The position numbers and the translations under genes were made by a program. A stretch of 6,547 nucleotides of DNA, from positions 67,982 to 74,528 of the forward strand of contig NZ_GG700756.1 in NCBI RefSeq assembly GCF_000160855.1, in the 5' to 3' direction. Source of the stretch: Lactobacillus helveticus DSM 20075 = CGMCC 1.1877. Its GTDB lineage: Bacteria; Bacillota; Bacilli; Lactobacillales; Lactobacillaceae. This document shows positions 5,263-6,547 of the stretch, piece after piece (within the stretch, counting starts at the first letter, position 1; each line of letters begins with the position of its first letter). The notes below the pieces were generated by a model that made no database searches, was not told the DNA's origin, and saw only the letters and a list, made by a program, of their open reading frames with translations.

Positions 5263-6510
5263 TTGACTGCTATTAAATCACGCAATCTGCCTGCGGGGTG
5301 GCACAAAGCTTTTTATACCCTGTGGCTAGGTTGTTTCATTACCGGGATGGGCTTCTCAATGACAATGCCCTTTATCTCACTGTTTATTTCTGATTTGGGT
5401 AATTATTCTAAATTACAAATTAACCTATATTCTGGTCTAGCATTTGCGATGACCTTTATTGACCAGGCAATAGTTTCTCCATATTGGGGCAGTTTAGCTG
5501 ACCGTAAAGGAAGAAAACTAATGTGTATGCGTGCATCCGGCGTAATGGCAATTACTATTACCTTGACTGGTTTTGCACCAAATGCGATTTATATCGTTAT
5601 CATGCGATTCATCCAGGGAGCTTTTTCGGGTTATATCAACAACGCTACCGCATTGATGGCCAGTGAAACGCCGCACGAACGTAGCGGCTGGGTAATGAGT
5701 CAGATGATGACCGCTGGTACTGCCGGCAACTTGGTCGGCCCATTATTAGGTGGTACCCTTTCCAGTTTCTTTGGCAATATCTTTGGCGGTGCGTGGGGCT
5801 ATCGTATTCCGTTCTTTATTACTGGTGTCTTGATGTTCATCGTATTTTTAGGAACAACATTCCTGGTTCATGAAGACTTCACCCCAATTTCTCGCGAAAA
5901 GATGAAGCCAATGAGCGAAATCATGAAGAGTTTGCCAAGCATTAAATTAATTATCGTTATGTTCATCACTACGCTGTTGGTTCAATCTTCAACTATGTCA
6001 ATTGATCCTATCGTTTCATTATACGTAAAATCAATGATGCCTCATGGTTCTGATGTTGCATTTGTTGCTGGTATCGTAGCAGCAACGCCAGGACTTGGTA
6101 CTTTGCTTGCTGCATCTAAGATTGGCCATAAGATGGATGAAATTGGGCCGTTACGCGTTTTGCGTGTAGGTTTAGTCATCGGCTTCATTTTATTTGCACC
6201 AATGGCTTTAACTAATAATCCGTGGATGCTTGCCTTCTTACGTTTCTTATTAGGTATTGCTAGTGCGGGAATGTTGCCTGCAGCTCAAACTGTTTTAACT
6301 CTGAATACTCCTAAAGAAAGTTTTGGTCGAATTTTTAGTTATAATCAGTCTTTCCAAGCAATAGGTGCAGTACTTGGATCATTAATGGGTTCTGCCATTT
6401 CGGGTTTTTCAAACTATGCGACTGTTTTCTGGGTAACCGGATTTACTTTATTATTGAACTTTATTTTAATTTTGATCTTCGCATGGGGTATTTCTTATCG
6501 AGATAAATAA
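5263..6510 (+). CDS. MFS multidrug efflux transporter, MdtG-like (DHA1 drug:proton antiporter)
   Basis: A 12-helix cytoplasmic-membrane transporter, 415 residues from the TTG start, which probably exports drugs or other small amphipathic compounds in exchange for protons. MFS landmarks are motif A between TM2 and TM3 (G76-S-L-A-D-R-K-G-R-K85), a motif B-like R115-F-I-Q-G119 in TM4, and the antiporter motif C region A-G-T-A-G-N-L-V-G-P-L-L-G-G at about 151-164 in TM5. The local wording is close to E. coli MdtG as I recall it: W-L-G-C-F-I-T-G near the start, and G-R-I-F-S-Y-N-Q-S-F at 355-364. The central cytoplasmic loop is at about 204-230. The substrate cannot be read from the sequence. The start could be ATG 5218 (430 residues), but that ATG overlaps an extended -10 element and lacks a ribosome binding site. 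The gene is divergent from the unknown membrane-protein gene. No terminator is visible in the 37 bases after the stop. Confidence 0.92.
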   Translation: MTAIKSRNLPAGWHKAFYTLWLGCFITGMGFSMTMPFISLFISDLGNYSKLQINLYSGLAFAMTFIDQAIVSPYWGSLADRKGRKLMCMRASGVMAITITLTGFAPNAIYIVIMRFIQGAFSGYINNATALMASETPHERSGWVMSQMMTAGTAGNLVGPLLGGTLSSFFGNIFGGAWGYRIPFFITGVLMFIVFLGTTFLVHEDFTPISREKMKPMSEIMKSLPSIKLIIVMFITTLLVQSSTMSIDPIVSLYVKSMMPHGSDVAFVAGIVAATPGLGTLLAASKIGHKMDEIGPLRVLRVGLVIGFILFAPMALTNNPWMLAFLRFLLGIASAGMLPAAQTVLTLNTPKESFGRIFSYNQSFQAIGAVLGSLMGSAISGFSNYATVFWVTGFTLLLNFILILIFAWGISYRDK

Positions 6511-6547
6511 GTAATCTCTTTCACTAGTTTTACTTTTAATCCATAAT

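Noticed and set aside
1..6547. Mobile elements, CRISPR array, tRNA or phage genes
   Set aside because: No terminal inverted repeats, transposase motifs, regularly spaced repeats or cloverleaf-forming sequence were seen; the genes look like stable chromosomal content.

Overview
The window looks like ordinary low-GC Firmicute chromosome, most probably a Lactobacillus of the L. acidophilus / L. helveticus / L. crispatus group. The reasons are an 844-residue PepN, a DtpT-type peptide transporter, a secreted protein ending in the lactobacillar aggregation-promoting-factor (Apf) domain, AT-rich intergenic DNA, strong AGGAGG-type ribosome binding sites and use of TTG starts. The group assignment rests on recalled protein families, not on a database search.

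Layout. (1) Positions 1-858, minus: the first 286 codons of a POT-family di-/tripeptide transporter (dtpT); its 3' end lies outside the window. (2) 968-3502, minus: complete pepN, a cytosolic M1 zinc aminopeptidase, followed by a strong hairpin terminator at 910-952. (3) 3503-3708: divergent intergenic region holding the pepN promoter, an inverted repeat overlapping that promoter, and the start region of the next gene. (4) 3709-4068, plus: a 119-residue secreted protein made of a signal peptide and little more than an Apf-like, lysozyme-fold-like domain. (5) 4092-4130: a bidirectional terminator between convergent genes. (6) 4132-5112, minus: a 326-residue integral membrane protein that I cannot assign to a family, with a basic cytoplasmic tail carrying four S-R-x-[E/N]-[Y/F] motifs. 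(7) 5113-5262: divergent promoter region in which both putative -10 regions carry the same ATGTGCTA word in mirror orientation. (8) 5263-6510, plus: an MdtG-like 12-helix major facilitator (DHA1-type drug:proton antiporter), probably started at a TTG codon.

How it works together. dtpT and pepN are co-oriented neighbours that fit one physiological task: DtpT imports di- and tripeptides and PepN removes N-terminal residues in the cytosol, which supplies an amino-acid auxotroph growing on protein-rich substrates. The other genes (cell-wall-associated Apf-like protein, unknown membrane protein, efflux pump) are envelope functions with no evident pathway link to the peptidase genes. The unknown membrane protein and the efflux pump share a divergent promoter region and may be co-regulated.

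I see no mobile element, CRISPR array, tRNA, rRNA or clear riboswitch, and no sign of a wholly new system. The most interesting points are the stand-alone Apf-like domain protein, the repeated motif in the unknown membrane protein, the mirrored divergent promoters and corrected transporter start, and the question of how dtpT is transcribed behind the pepN terminator.
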